Assembly (NCBI GenBank): GCA_018676855.1
Contig: JABHDY010000003.1
Span: 62,001-126,000 of the forward strand
Source of the DNA: Candidatus Woesearchaeota archaeon
Lineage (GTDB): Archaea > Nanobdellota > Nanobdellia > Woesearchaeales > GW2011-AR9
DNA: 64,000 nucleotides
Direction: 5' to 3'
The notes beneath the pieces are model-generated. The model was given only the letters and a program-made list of their open reading frames with translations, made no database searches and was not told the DNA's origin. The position numbers and the translations under genes are program-made. Below are positions 15,794 through 25,812 of the stretch, piece after piece. Positions within the stretch are counted from its first letter, which is position 1. Every line of letters starts with the position of its first letter.

Positions 15794-18391
15794 ATGCATA
15801 ATAAACCAATAAAAGAGGTTATGAAAGATCTCAATTCTACAGAACGCGGTTTATCAAAGCACGAAGCTGAGACACGTATCAATAAATATGGGTTTAATGA
15901 ACTTAAAGAACAAGATCATGTTCATCCGATAAGGATATTTCTTGAACAATTTGCAAGTCCATTGGTATGGATTTTATTGGTTGCCCTTATCATTTCAATT
16001 TCATTACATGAAACGATTGACGCCATTGTTATTGGCATAATAATTGTACTTAACGCTATATTAGGTTTCATACAAGAGTATCGTGCAGAGAAATCTATAG
16101 AAGCGTTACGAAAAATGGCATCTCTCAAAGCCAAGGTTCTTAGAGATGGTAAAGAAATAAAGATAGAAAGTAAATTTGTTGTCCCTGGTGACATTATCAT
16201 TCTTGAAACTGGCGATAAAATACCTGCAGATGCACGACTTATAGAAATTCATACATTAGAAACGCAGGAAGGTCCCCTTACAGGCGAATCGCAACCAGTA
16301 ACGAAAGATCTCACCGTACTCAAAGACAAAACGCCTCTTGCTGACAGAAAAAACATGGTATATTCTGCCACAGTTATTTCAAATGGACGGGGAAAAGCTG
16401 TCGTTGTATCAACGGGAATGAAAACTGAAGTTGGAAAGATTGCAACGTTAATCAAAGCATCTCATCCTAAACTGACACCGTTACAAAAAAAACTTAGACA
16501 ATTAGGAAAATATTTAACGATTGCGGTAGTTATAGTGGCAATTGTTGTCTTCCTTGCAGGAGTACTTTCCGGCAAAGCTGCATCAGTAATGTTTCTTACC
16601 GCAATTGCGTTAGCAGTTGCCGCAATACCTGAAGGTCTTCCAGCAGTCATTACAATATCATTAGCTCTTGGAGTACAACGTATGATTAAAAAGAATGCAC
16701 TTGTACGAAAATTGCCATCTGTCGAAACGTTGGGAAGTGTAAGTGTTATCTGTACCGATAAAACTGGCACGCTTACACATAACGAAATGACCGTTACCAA
16801 AATATGGGCTAACAATAATGTGTATGACATTACAGGTTCAGGATATGAAGCAGAAGGAACATTCTTAATTAAAAAGAAATTGGCAAACCCGGAACATTTG
16901 CATGCACTTCTTACAATAGGCGCACAATGTAACGATTCACATTTTGATGATAAAGAAGTTTTTGGAGATCCAACAGAAGCTGCCCTAATAATTTCTGCAC
17001 AGAAAGCCGGATTTACAAAGAAAGAATTAGAAAAGAAACAACCAAGGACAGATGAGATCCCATTTTCATCAGAACGTAAAATGATGACAACGTTCCATGG
17101 AAAAGTATCATACACGAAAGGTGCTCCTGATATACTTATAGAAATGTGTAACCGTATTCTTATCAATGGAAAAGTGCAACGATTAACACGAGACAAGATA
17201 AAAGAGATTATTAAACAGAACGAGTCATTTGCAGGAAATGCCCTTCGTGTTCTAGGATTTGCATATAATGAATCAGTAAAGAAAGCTGGTGCAGAAAAGA
17301 ACATGATATTTGTTGGATTACAAGCTATGATTGATCCGCCACGTGAAGAAGTTAAAGAAGCAATTAAACGATGTCAAGATGCAGGAATACGTGTTATCAT
17401 GATTACGGGTGACCAGATAACAACCGCAGAAGCAATTGCAAAAGAATTAGGTATAAATGGTAAGTCACTTACTGGTCAAGAATTAGATGCTCACAAAAAC
17501 CTTAAACAAGATATAAAAAATATTAGTATATTTGCACGTGTCAATCCTGAACATAAATTAAAAATTGTTGAAGCACTTAAGAAAGATGGTCAAGTAGTTG
17601 CAATGACTGGTGATGGTGTTAATGATGCACCTGCACTTAAGAAAGCTGATATTGGCATTTCTATGGGCATTACAGGAACGGACGTTGCAAAAGAAGCATC
17701 AGATATGATTCTTACAGATGATAACTTTACGTCCATCGTTAACGCTGTTGAAGAAGGACGAGGAATTTTTGAAAATATACGTAAATTTGTGAATTATTTA
17801 TTATCAAGTAATTTGGGTGAAATAACAGTTATTTTATTTGCATCATTATATTCATCAGTTCTTGGATTGAATTTAGGCCTTCCATTAACAGCTATCCAAA
17901 TATTATGGGTTAACCTTGTGACGGATGGTTTGCCTGCAACTGCGCTTAGTCTTGACCCACATTCTAAAGATATCATGGGCAGAAAACCACGACCTGCAAG
18001 AGAAAGTATCTTATCAAAAGAATTACGAAGTGACATTATTGTATTTGGTGTTCTCATGGGAATTATTTCACTTGTGCTCTTCATCCTATATCAAGATTCA
18101 GGTATTATTAAAGCCCAAACTATTGTCTTTACGTCACTTGTATTGTTTGAGCTTGTACGGTTACAAACAATTCGTGCAGAATACAAATTAAGCATGTTTA
18201 GTAACAGATGGTTATTAGCAGCAATTGTTGTGTCAGTATTATTACACTTTGCAACAATTTATACACCGCTAAATGTCTGGTTTAAAACGACACCTCTTGC
18301 ACTTGTAGATTGGGGAGTTCTTATCATTGCAAGTGGTGTACTGTACGGAGTGTACAGAATAATACATTATTTCATGAATGGAAAAAAATGA
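15794..18391 (+). CDS. P2-type cation (Ca2+-like) transporting ATPase
   Basis: An 865-residue P-type ATPase. An N-terminal cation ATPase domain begins LNSTERGLSKHEAETRINKYGFNEL (split here in mention at residue 14 onward). TGES in the actuator, IPEGLPAV in TM4 (the Ca2+-binding PEGLP of SERCA/PMR1-type pumps), DKTGTLTHNEM (phosphorylation), KGAPD (ATP binding) and TGDGVNDAPAL (hinge) are intact. Length and TM layout are usual for P2A/P2B-like prokaryotic pumps. It probably exports Ca2+ (or Mn2+). The next gene overlaps its stop by four bases and a Ca2+/Na+ exchanger follows, forming a cation homeostasis group. Confidence 0.93.
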   Translation: MHNKPIKEVMKDLNSTERGLSKHEAETRINKYGFNELKEQDHVHPIRIFLEQFASPLVWILLVALIISISLHETIDAIVIGIIIVLNAILGFIQEYRAEKSIEALRKMASLKAKVLRDGKEIKIESKFVVPGDIIILETGDKIPADARLIEIHTLETQEGPLTGESQPVTKDLTVLKDKTPLADRKNMVYSATVISNGRGKAVVVSTGMKTEVGKIATLIKASHPKLTPLQKKLRQLGKYLTIAVVIVAIVVFLAGVLSGKAASVMFLTAIALAVAAIPEGLPAVITISLALGVQRMIKKNALVRKLPSVETLGSVSVICTDKTGTLTHNEMTVTKIWANNNVYDITGSGYEAEGTFLIKKKLANPEHLHALLTIGAQCNDSHFDDKEVFGDPTEAALIISAQKAGFTKKELEKKQPRTDEIPFSSERKMMTTFHGKVSYTKGAPDILIEMCNRILINGKVQRLTRDKIKEIIKQNESFAGNALRVLGFAYNESVKKAGAEKNMIFVGLQAMIDPPREEVKEAIKRCQDAGIRVIMITGDQITTAEAIAKELGINGKSLTGQELDAHKNLKQDIKNISIFARVNPEHKLKIVEALKKDGQVVAMTGDGVNDAPALKKADIGISMGITGTDVAKEASDMILTDDNFTSIVNAVEEGRGIFENIRKFVNYLLSSNLGEITVILFASLYSSVLGLNLGLPLTAIQILWVNLVTDGLPATALSLDPHSKDIMGRKPRPARESILSKELRSDIIVFGVLMGIISLVLFILYQDSGIIKAQTIVFTSLVLFELVRLQTIRAEYKLSMFSNRWLLAAIVVSVLLHFATIYTPLNVWFKTTPLALVDWGVLIIASGVLYGVYRIIHYFMNGKK

Positions 18392-18747
18392 AAGTTTCAC
18401 CGCACGCAGGTCCCTTGTACAAATGGTTTAAAGAACATCGACGTATTTGGTTTCTCTCTTCATTCTTTATTGTCGCCATTTTTGTTATCTTTATAGGACT
18501 TTTTCCTCAAGAAATAGTAAACAAGGTGTATGGTATAGGACTATTAAGTATAGTTGGTATCCCTTTACTTGTTTTTATAGTTGAACAGATGAAATATAAC
18601 GTTGCATATGTTGGAAGGTATTCAAGTCCTTTAGCTGGATGTGTTCCAAGAAATAAACATCCCACTTTTTGGATTATATGGATATTTGTTCAGTTCATGA
18701 GTTTATTATTCATTCTTGGTTTTAGCGTATATTTAATAATCAAATAA
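18388..18747 (+). CDS. small three-TM membrane protein
   Basis: A 119-residue product beginning MKVSPHAGPLYKWFKEHRR, translationally coupled to the ATPase through an ATGA overlap. Three hydrophobic stretches (about residues 22-45, 50-68 and 93-117) are visible. No family recognised. Coupling suggests a role as an accessory to the pump, but there is no direct evidence. Confidence 0.75.
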   Translation: MKVSPHAGPLYKWFKEHRRIWFLSSFFIVAIFVIFIGLFPQEIVNKVYGIGLLSIVGIPLLVFIVEQMKYNVAYVGRYSSPLAGCVPRNKHPTFWIIWIFVQFMSLLFILGFSVYLIIK

Positions 18748-18832
18748 ACAGAAAACTAAAAAAAATGGAGTTCTGATAATTCCTCGTCTCGGAATAAATT
18801 TAAATACTAAGAAAAAATCATTATCATAAAAG

Positions 18833-19822
18833 ATGGTTGTTGTAACATTAATATTACTAGTAGTATCAATTATTCTTATTTGGAAAAGTTCTGATTGGAT
18901 AACAGATTCACTTGTCCCAATGGCAAAACATTTGGGAACAAGTTATATTGCCGTTACAACATTACTTGTTTCGTTAGTTGTAAGTTTACCAGAAATATTT
19001 ACAGCAACATATTCATACTTCCTTGGCCATTTAGACATTGGTTTAGGCGTTATTATTGGTTCAGTAATGGCCAACATAGGATTAATTGTGGGGATTAGTG
19101 CCATAATTAAACCGTTACGTGTTGAAAAGTCTGTCGTTATCCGTGACGGAATATTTATGGTGATTATTGCTGCTGTTGTTTTGTTATTCGGATCAGATTT
19201 ACAATACTCTCGTGTGGAGGGATGGGTTTTACTCCTATTATTTATTCCGTACGCAATTAATGTGTGGTCATTTGAAAAATGGCGACCTAAAAAAAGTCAA
19301 AAACTTAAAGTACAAAATGTTCAAAAAAGTCTTAGTTTAATTGGTCATAGTAAAATAAAACTAAAACCGTCTGCATTAACGTTTATCCTTGGCGCAATTG
19401 TTCTTGTAGGAGGAGCATACTTATTTTCTTCATCATTAATCAATCTTAATGCAATATTACAATTGCCAGAAATCCTTGTTGGTATTGTCTTTGGTGCAAT
19501 AGGAACAAGTATACCAAACATAGCAGCTGCAATACAGGGAACGAGGAAGGGATATGTTGACGCTGCCATAACGGAAACGTTCGGTTCAAACATCTTTACA
19601 TTGTTAGTTACTCTTGGAATTATTGTTGTTCTCTCGCCATTTTCTATTGCTGGAAACGTATTTTACTTTGATTTAACATGGATGATAGTTATGACGTTAC
19701 TCTTTGTTGCGCTTATCTTTAAAGGTTATAGGTATAAAGAAGAATCTCTGACACGATATGAGGGTGTTGCGTTGTTGTTATTTTATCTTACACTGTTAGT
19801 GATACATATTGTGGCGTTTTAG
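18833..19822 (+). CDS. CaCA-family Na+/Ca2+ exchanger-like antiporter
   Basis: A 329-residue membrane protein with about ten TM helices in two inverted halves. Alpha-1 repeat: SLVVSLPEIFTATYS and IIGSVMANIGLIVG; alpha-2 repeat: GAIGTSIPNIAAAIQG and ETFGSNIFTLLVTLG. These contain the Glu and Asn positions used for ion coordination in CaCA exchangers, although the first repeat has LPE where most have PEL/SLPE, and the second has SIPN rather than SLPE, so the ion may differ. It lies 85 bases after the ATPase group. Confidence 0.9.
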   Translation: MVVVTLILLVVSIILIWKSSDWITDSLVPMAKHLGTSYIAVTTLLVSLVVSLPEIFTATYSYFLGHLDIGLGVIIGSVMANIGLIVGISAIIKPLRVEKSVVIRDGIFMVIIAAVVLLFGSDLQYSRVEGWVLLLLFIPYAINVWSFEKWRPKKSQKLKVQNVQKSLSLIGHSKIKLKPSALTFILGAIVLVGGAYLFSSSLINLNAILQLPEILVGIVFGAIGTSIPNIAAAIQGTRKGYVDAAITETFGSNIFTLLVTLGIIVVLSPFSIAGNVFYFDLTWMIVMTLLFVALIFKGYRYKEESLTRYEGVALLLFYLTLLVIHIVAF

Positions 19823-19855
19823 AAAGAAAAAAGAATTAACAATAGAACACTAAAT

Positions 19856-22144
19856 CTATCCAAAATACTCTGCTTTACCTTCTTTAATTTGTTTCGCACG
19901 AGCAACACTAAAGTAATTCTCTAACTGTTTATACGTTTCTTCAATTTCTTTATCAACAGACGGCTTTACAACGTCAAGAGCACCATCAAAATGTTCCCAG
20001 CTAATTTCTTTTGCAGTAATGTCTTTACGTAACGCTACCATTGCTGCTTCTCTACATACACCTTCAATATCAGAACCAACGTACCCCTCTGTTTTCTTTG
20101 CTAATGAAGATATATCAACATCCTTCGCGAGTGGCATTTTCTGTAAATAAATTTCAAATATTTTCTTTCGACCTTTTTCGTCTGGAACGGGCGTTAAAAT
20201 AACTCTATCAAATCGTCCCTGTCGTAACAACGCAGGATCGACAATGTCCGGTCTATTGGTAGCGGCAATAATAACAACGTCGTTTAAACTTTCAAGACCG
20301 TCCATTTCTGTTAACATTTGGTTCACGATACGTTCATTAACTTTTGAATCACTACCACTATTTCTTCTTGGAACAAGAGCATCAATCTCATCAAAGAACA
20401 AAATTGTTGGTGATGTTTGACGTGCTTTTCTAAATATTTCACGTACAGCTTTTTCAGATTCGCCAACCCATTTACTTAAAAGACTCGGACCATTAACCAA
20501 AATAAAGTTTGCTTCACTTTCTTTTGCAACTGCCTTTGCTAATAACGTTTTTCCCGTACCAGGAGGACCGTACAATAAAATTCCTCGTGGTGGACGAATA
20601 CCCATTCGTGTAAATATTTCCGGTTTATTTAAGGGCCATTCAACAGCTTCCTTCAACTTACCTTTCACTTCTTCTAATCCACCAACGTCTGACCAATTAA
20701 CGTCAGGCGTTTCAACAAGAACTTCTCGCATTGCACTAGGCCGAACAATCTTTAACGATTCAATAAAATCTTTCTGTGTAATCATAAGTTTTGCAAGGAT
20801 TTCCTCAGGAATAACTTCACCCTCTTCTACGCCAGCTTTCTTCAAATCTGGAAGTACTCGTCTGAGAACAATCATTGCAGCTTCCTTTGCAAGCGCATTC
20901 AAATCTGCACCAACAAAACCGTGCGTTACTTTTGCAATTTCTTTAAGATTAATATTTTTCTCTAACGGCATATTCCGTGTATGAATTTTAAGTACTTCTA
21001 AACGACCGTTCTTATCAGGAACACCAATTTCTATCTCTCTATCAAACCGTCCAGGACGACGTAAAGCAGGATCAAGAACGTTTGGCATGTTCGTAGCAGC
21101 AATGACAATAACTTTACCACGAGATTTCATACCGTCCATTAAACCTAACAACTGTGCAACGACACGTTTCTCAACGTCACCTTTAGTTTCTTCCCGTTTC
21201 GTTGCGATAGCATCAATTTCATCCAAGAATATTATGGAAGGTGCATTCTGTTCCGCCTCTTCAAATTTCTTCCTAAGGTTAGCTTCTGATTCACCATAAA
21301 ATTTTGAAATAACTTCAGGACCGTTAATAAGTATAAAATGTGAATTCGTTTCCGATGCAACTGCCTTTGCCAATAATGTCTTTCCTGTCCCTGGAGGACC
21401 GTGTAACAACACCCCTTTTGGTGGTTCAATTCCTAACTTTTCAAATATTTCTGGATGTTTCAATGGTAATTCTACCATCTCTCGAACTTTTTTAATTTCA
21501 TCTCCAAGTCCACCAATATCTTCATAATTTATTCCAAGACTAAGACTATCCTCTTCTTTCAATTCAACTGCTTGAGGATTAAATTGTACTTCAGTTTCGT
21601 GTGTAATAACAACAATTTCCTTTTTAGGATTTGTATCTACAACAACAAACTTAAGATCGCCAAAACCGAATCCTGCAAATTGCTGTTCCCTCATAGAAAA
21701 AACGTTTTCTACATCACTTGGTGTATGAGATTTTCTACGCGGTCTACCAAGAGACACAATGTCTCCTTTCACTAACGCTTTTCCAAGAAGACCTTGTTTA
21801 AACAATTGTGGTGATGCTTTAATTAAAATACCTTTACTTGCTGGAGCAATTGACACTTTTGTTGCACTCTTCACTTCAGCTTTTTCAATAGTTACCATTT
21901 CGCCGATAGACGTTTTTGCATTTCTTCGTATATTACCATCCATCCGGATAATGTTTAAACCAATATCGCCAGGATACGCCCTATCAACAAGAGCTGCCGT
22001 TGTCCTTTCACCAGTTATTTGTACAATATCACCAGCATTAACACCAATTTGTTTCATAAAATTAGAATCAATTTTAACAATACCTTTGTTAACATCGTCC
22101 TGTACAGCTTCCATAACTTTAAGTGTAATTTGAGGTAATTGCAT
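19856..22144 (-). CDS. cdc48: Cdc48/p97-type AAA ATPase
   Basis: A 762-residue VCP-like unfoldase. Residues 1-180 are the double-psi barrel and 4-beta N-domain. Two AAA modules follow, each with [15 protein letters not shown] (Walker A), FLDEID or FFDEID (Walker B) and second region of homology arginines ([19 protein letters not shown]). Usual length. It unfolds proteins for degradation and disassembles complexes. The C-terminus ends ...KAEYFG, without a clear HbYX proteasome-docking motif. A TATA-like sequence at about 22162-22175 (minus) precedes the ATG by about 25 bases. Confidence 0.97.
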   Translation of the reverse strand: MQLPQITLKVMEAVQDDVNKGIVKIDSNFMKQIGVNAGDIVQITGERTTAALVDRAYPGDIGLNIIRMDGNIRRNAKTSIGEMVTIEKAEVKSATKVSIAPASKGILIKASPQLFKQGLLGKALVKGDIVSLGRPRRKSHTPSDVENVFSMREQQFAGFGFGDLKFVVVDTNPKKEIVVITHETEVQFNPQAVELKEEDSLSLGINYEDIGGLGDEIKKVREMVELPLKHPEIFEKLGIEPPKGVLLHGPPGTGKTLLAKAVASETNSHFILINGPEVISKFYGESEANLRKKFEEAEQNAPSIIFLDEIDAIATKREETKGDVEKRVVAQLLGLMDGMKSRGKVIVIAATNMPNVLDPALRRPGRFDREIEIGVPDKNGRLEVLKIHTRNMPLEKNINLKEIAKVTHGFVGADLNALAKEAAMIVLRRVLPDLKKAGVEEGEVIPEEILAKLMITQKDFIESLKIVRPSAMREVLVETPDVNWSDVGGLEEVKGKLKEAVEWPLNKPEIFTRMGIRPPRGILLYGPPGTGKTLLAKAVAKESEANFILVNGPSLLSKWVGESEKAVREIFRKARQTSPTILFFDEIDALVPRRNSGSDSKVNERIVNQMLTEMDGLESLNDVVIIAATNRPDIVDPALLRQGRFDRVILTPVPDEKGRKKIFEIYLQKMPLAKDVDISSLAKKTEGYVGSDIEGVCREAAMVALRKDITAKEISWEHFDGALDVVKPSVDKEIEETYKQLENYFSVARAKQIKEGKAEYFG

Positions 22145-22264
22145 AGTATATTTTTGAGGTCGTTACTATATAAATATTGTGGTATACAAAAACAAGAATT
22201 TTTGACTTATTATTAAATAATAATAATAATAATATAAATTAAATAAAAAAATTAAAGAAGAGAT

Positions 22265-22708
22265 TTACTCTTTCTTTTCTTCTGGTTTAACTTCTTCAGC
22301 GGGAGAACTTGGCTTAACCTTTGGTAGTGGAAGTGGAGATGGTAAACTTACTTCTTCACTAATTTTAATTGCCTGTACGTTTCCTTTATGAAGAGCAGCA
22401 TTCACAATCTGTTCCATAATTTCTATTGGAATTTTTTTATCTTTGTCCCAGCCGTCAAGAATTTCCTTAACTTTATCTTCTGCTTCAACAAAAAGTACTT
22501 GACCTTCAACTTCGATCTTTCCTAGATCTGGTTCGTATCCGCAACTAAAGGAAAATGTAAATCTGATACCTTTCTTTCCTTCAACAGCAAAGTCCATACT
22601 TTCAACATTTTTTAAAGAAACGTTATTGTTAATCTTTATCTGACCACCTTTTGCGTCAAGACTTCTATCCGCGTGTACTTTATGTAAATTAATTTTCACA
22701 ATTGTCAT
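22265..22708 (-). CDS. conserved hypothetical protein with Pro/Lys/Glu tail
   Basis: A 147-residue protein. The ATG at 22708 is chosen because AAAGGTGG lies seven bases upstream; earlier in-frame starts would run into the promoter. The N-terminal two-thirds alternate short beta strands (TIVKINLHKVHADRSL, IKINNNVSLKNVESM, KGIRFTFSFSCGYEPDLGKI), resembling SecB-like or preprotein-binding beta folds, but this is only a pattern resemblance. The tail (from about 120) is disordered. Function unknown. A perfect inverted repeat at 22736-22750 lies in its promoter. Confidence 0.75.
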   Translation of the reverse strand: MTIVKINLHKVHADRSLDAKGGQIKINNNVSLKNVESMDFAVEGKKGIRFTFSFSCGYEPDLGKIEVEGQVLFVEAEDKVKEILDGWDKDKKIPIEIMEQIVNAALHKGNVQAIKISEEVSLPSPLPLPKVKPSSPAEEVKPEEKKE

Positions 22709-22735
22709 AGTAAACCACCTTTTTAGTTTTAATAT

Positions 22736-22750
22736 ACCTCTCGGAGAGGT
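22736..22750. promoter_or_regulatory. inverted repeat between TATA box and gene start
   Basis: ACCTCT-CGG-AGAGGT, perfect 6-base arms with relatively high GC for this genome. It sits just downstream of the minus-strand TATA-like CTTTATAAATG (about 22754-22764) and upstream of the 147-residue gene, as a repressor operator or start-site hairpin would. Confidence 0.5.
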
Positions 22751-22781
22751 GGACATTTATAAAGTTTGCTGAATTAAAGAA

Positions 22782-25061
22782 TCACTTCTTTACTTTCTTC
22801 TTCTTAGCAACCTTTTTCTTCACAACTTTCTTTTTCTTGTCACCAGGCTTCTTTACAATAGGATTAGCGACATCAACAACACCCTTCACAATTTTCATCA
22901 TTGTTTGACATTTAGGATAGCCTGAACATCCTAAGAATTCTCCATAAAAACTTTTCCTAAGAATCATCTTTCCTTCTTTACACGTAGGACAGACCATATC
23001 TTGTTCAGGATACTTCTTTTCAACGGGTGTATCATCTTTTTTATTCTCAGCAAGTGTAACTGTTGCTTTTTTCCTACCAGTACCAGCTTCAATAATTGGA
23101 AAACCAGTTTCATCATCAACCTTACCAGTAAATTTTAAAATGCCAGTTTTAGGAACATTAACAATAGTTTTACAATCGGGATATTTATCACAACCAACAA
23201 ACCTGCCAAATTTACCACGCCGTACCATTAACCGTCCATCACATTTTGGACATGGACCCATATAATTTGAAGCGTCAATAGTTTCACGTAACGATTTTAA
23301 AATATCTTCACCAATAACCTTTTCCTTCTTTTTAAAATCTCCAAGTAATTTTGTAAGGAATTTTTTAGCCTTTTCCAACACATTTTCTTGTTTTTCTTTT
23401 CCCTGCCGAATTTTATCCATATCCTCTTCAAAATCAGCTGTTAATTTTTCATCAGTTATTTCTGGAGCGTACCTTTCAAGGACACCAATAGTTTCAATAC
23501 CTAACTGTGTTACTGTTATTTTAACACCTTCAACATAACCACGTTGAAAAAGTCTATCAAGAATGTCTGCTCTCGTTGCTTTCGTACCCAGATTACGTTT
23601 CTCAAGCTCTTTAATGATAGATGATTGGTTGAACCGTTTTGGTGGTTGTGTTTCCTTATCCATTTTTTCAATCTTATTAATGGAAACAACATCATTTTCT
23701 TTCATATCAGGAAGGCTTACCTCTTCAAGTTTAACGTACGGTTTATAGAATACGTGCCAATTTTCTTGAAGTGTTCTTGTACCTTTAGTAATAAAATTCT
23801 CTTGATTAACATCTAACGATACTTCCATCGTTTCACGAACAGCAGGATCGGCAAACGTTGCCAGGAAACGTTTTACAATAAGATCGTACACTTTATCTTC
23901 ACGCGGTTTAAGTTCCTTTGGTCGAAGACCTGTCGGATAAATTGCGGGATGAGCAGGATCGGTTTTCTTACCGTTATTAGGATTTAACTGTTTCTTTTTC
24001 AATAATGCATCTGCAAGATCTTTATATTCTGCTTGTGAAGATAACTGAGATAGTATTTTTTGAAATCCTAGTTTTGGATCAAGTTTTTGAGATGACGTTC
24101 TTGGATATGAAGTTACTCCCATAAGATATAATGATTGTGCGTGCGAAAGAGTTTCTTTTGGAGTTATTTTAAAATGGTTATACGCTTCTGATTGAAGGGT
24201 TGTTAAATCAAACGGAAATGGTGGTGCTTGATTACGCTGTGTTCTCTTAACAGATGTTACAGTAGCTTCTTTAGCTCCTTGTACTTTTGTTAATATTTCA
24301 GTAACAACTTTTTCATCAAATATTTTATCTTTCTGATGCCATGCTTCAACAGGACTTTTAACATATGTTCCATCTAACCTAATAAGCCAAAATGGTTCAG
24401 GTACAAATGCTTGAATTTCTTTCTCTCTATCAACTAACAATTTTAATGCTGGACCTTGAACACGACCAGACGACATTACTTTAAACGATCCTGCCGCTTT
24501 AACTGACGCCGTTAATGCCCTACTAAGATTAATTCCATAGAACCAATCAAGTTTGTGTCTTGTCTCACCAGCAAATGCTTGACCCCAATCAAGATGTTTG
24601 ATTTTGTTTTCATACGATTTTATAAGATCACCTTTTGTAAGAGTAGAAAATTTCATCCTGTTTGCATCTTTTTGTTTACATGCAAAACGCACAACGTTTA
24701 ATCCTATTACTTCTCCCTCAACGTCATAATCGCATGCAACTGTAAATTCATCAGCTTGTTTTGATAAGGTTTTGATAGTATAAACATAATCCTTTACATA
24801 ATCAAGATTTTTAGAATTTTTATACGATTCTTCCCATTTAATATCAAAAACTGGATATGTCCATCCTTTCTTTTCACTTTCTACTAGACCATATAGATGG
24901 CCAACAGCAGATGTGACAATAATAGGATGTTTATTATGTGTTAGTTCGTAATATGAAGACTTTTTACTTTTCTTTTTTACAGGAGTTGTATCAGCGAGTG
25001 CTTCTGCTAATTTCTTTGCTGAACTGGGTTTCTCTGTAATGATAAGTTCTACCATGTACAT
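22782..25061 (-). CDS. topA: DNA topoisomerase IA
   Basis: A 759-residue type IA topoisomerase that relaxes negative supercoils. The TOPRIM domain has TEKPSSAKKLAEAL and CDYDVEGEVIGL (the Mg2+-binding acidic triad). The catalytic Tyr is in SYPRTSSQKL. Two C-terminal four-Cys zinc fingers are visible (CPKC...GCDKYPDC and CPTC...GCSGYPKC), then a lysine-rich tail. No reverse gyrase helicase is attached, consistent with a mesophile. The first ATG is 25061; a second at 25055 (MVELIITEKP) is equally plausible given the TATA-like TTTTTAAATC about 25 bases upstream. Confidence 0.97.
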   Translation of the reverse strand: MYMVELIITEKPSSAKKLAEALADTTPVKKKSKKSSYYELTHNKHPIIVTSAVGHLYGLVESEKKGWTYPVFDIKWEESYKNSKNLDYVKDYVYTIKTLSKQADEFTVACDYDVEGEVIGLNVVRFACKQKDANRMKFSTLTKGDLIKSYENKIKHLDWGQAFAGETRHKLDWFYGINLSRALTASVKAAGSFKVMSSGRVQGPALKLLVDREKEIQAFVPEPFWLIRLDGTYVKSPVEAWHQKDKIFDEKVVTEILTKVQGAKEATVTSVKRTQRNQAPPFPFDLTTLQSEAYNHFKITPKETLSHAQSLYLMGVTSYPRTSSQKLDPKLGFQKILSQLSSQAEYKDLADALLKKKQLNPNNGKKTDPAHPAIYPTGLRPKELKPREDKVYDLIVKRFLATFADPAVRETMEVSLDVNQENFITKGTRTLQENWHVFYKPYVKLEEVSLPDMKENDVVSINKIEKMDKETQPPKRFNQSSIIKELEKRNLGTKATRADILDRLFQRGYVEGVKITVTQLGIETIGVLERYAPEITDEKLTADFEEDMDKIRQGKEKQENVLEKAKKFLTKLLGDFKKKEKVIGEDILKSLRETIDASNYMGPCPKCDGRLMVRRGKFGRFVGCDKYPDCKTIVNVPKTGILKFTGKVDDETGFPIIEAGTGRKKATVTLAENKKDDTPVEKKYPEQDMVCPTCKEGKMILRKSFYGEFLGCSGYPKCQTMMKIVKGVVDVANPIVKKPGDKKKKVVKKKVAKKKKVKK

Positions 25062-25110
25062 GAAGAATTTTCAACCTGATTTAAAAATGTGTCGAAAGAA
25101 AATGTTTTAC

Positions 25111-25449
25111 TCAGTTCCATTGATATGTCCTTTCTGGACCTGTTTGAGTGTATTCAACAGTATTTCGAATAACACCATCTCTTTCAAGTTTTATTGCAAT
25201 AGAAACATAATCAGATGAATCAAGATCATTACCATTAAGATAATTAATTATAAATTCTGGACCTAAACAATGAATAGCACTATCGACAGCATCTTCAAGT
25301 GGAACAAGTTGTGGAAACGGTTCTTCTTTATGTTGCCTTTCAACTATACTAGCAATCCTGCTTTGAATTTGTCTTGGTAAACTCATATTTTCTACAGAAA
25401 ATACAGAACTTATAAAGATTATGAAAATAAGGATAACCTTTAAAAACAT
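25111..25449 (-). CDS. putative exported small protein
   Basis: From the ATG at 25449 the 112-residue product starts MFLKVILIFIIFISSVFS, a likely signal peptide, followed by a mostly helical domain (EDAVDSAIHCLGPEFIINYL) and a short C-terminal strand region. It is transcribed away from the SRP RNA gene and its start region overlaps the SRP promoter. A start further upstream would need TTG. No family recognised. Confidence 0.55.
   Translation of the reverse strand: MFLKVILIFIIFISSVFSVENMSLPRQIQSRIASIVERQHKEEPFPQLVPLEDAVDSAIHCLGPEFIINYLNGNDLDSSDYVSIAIKLERDGVIRNTVEYTQTGPERTYQWN
25438..25447 (+). promoter_or_regulatory. TATA-like box for SRP RNA
   Basis: CTTTAAAAAC lies about 30 bases upstream of the first paired base of the SRP RNA, the expected distance. 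It is embedded in the start of the opposite-strand gene at 25449. Confidence 0.5.
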
Positions 25450-25473
25450 CCACCATACTATGCACAAAAAGAA

Positions 25474-25754
25474 ACGAGGGGAGAGCTAGGCTGGCGCGCT
25501 TGTCCTGCGTTGTTACTGTGAACGGACATTACACAGAGCCGAAGCCCAATTAAGGGCCGATTTTGTTTTGTTGGTCCCTGTTATCTTTGCTGACGGCTTG
25601 TCCTTTGGGATGGGCGTGCTGGGAATTTGGTCAGATCAGGAATGAAGCAGCCATAACCTTTACGTTCCATGTTCAGAGGGTTGCAAGTCCGAGAAGTTTC
25701 AGGGAGTCAATCAACGAGGCTTAGTTGGTTCGACTGCGGGTGTGCCCCTAACCG
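25474..25754 (+). ncRNA. archaeal signal recognition particle 7S RNA
   Basis: The helix 8 signature is at 25629-25652: GGTCAG, then GGAA on the SRP54-binding side and AGCAGCC, the strongly conserved element of all SRP RNAs. The ends pair as helix 1 (AGGGG at 25477-25481 with CCCCT at 25745-25749). The total of about 280 bases is right for archaeal SRP RNA with the SRP19-binding helix 6. A T-rich tail (GTTTTTT, 25754-25760) follows as terminator. The region is markedly GC-richer than its surroundings. Exact ends are uncertain by a few bases. Confidence 0.93.
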
Positions 25755-25760
25755 TTTTTT
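25754..25760 (+). terminator. oligo-T terminator after SRP RNA
   Basis: GTTTTTT directly follows the helix 1 closing strand; oligo-T tracts on the non-template strand terminate archaeal transcription. Confidence 0.6.
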
Positions 25761-25812
25761 AATTTAATTTCTTGAACAAAAGTTTAAATACACCTACAAC
25801 TTCTCTTAACTC

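Noticed and set aside
22200-22245. AAT/ATA repeat tract between cdc48 and the next gene
   Set aside because: A simple low-complexity tract in AT-rich intergenic DNA; no unit conservation or spacing like CRISPR or a replication origin iteron.
25111-25467. Longer TTG start for the exported small protein
   Set aside because: It would begin with a rare codon inside the SRP RNA promoter and gives no better signal peptide than the ATG at 25449.
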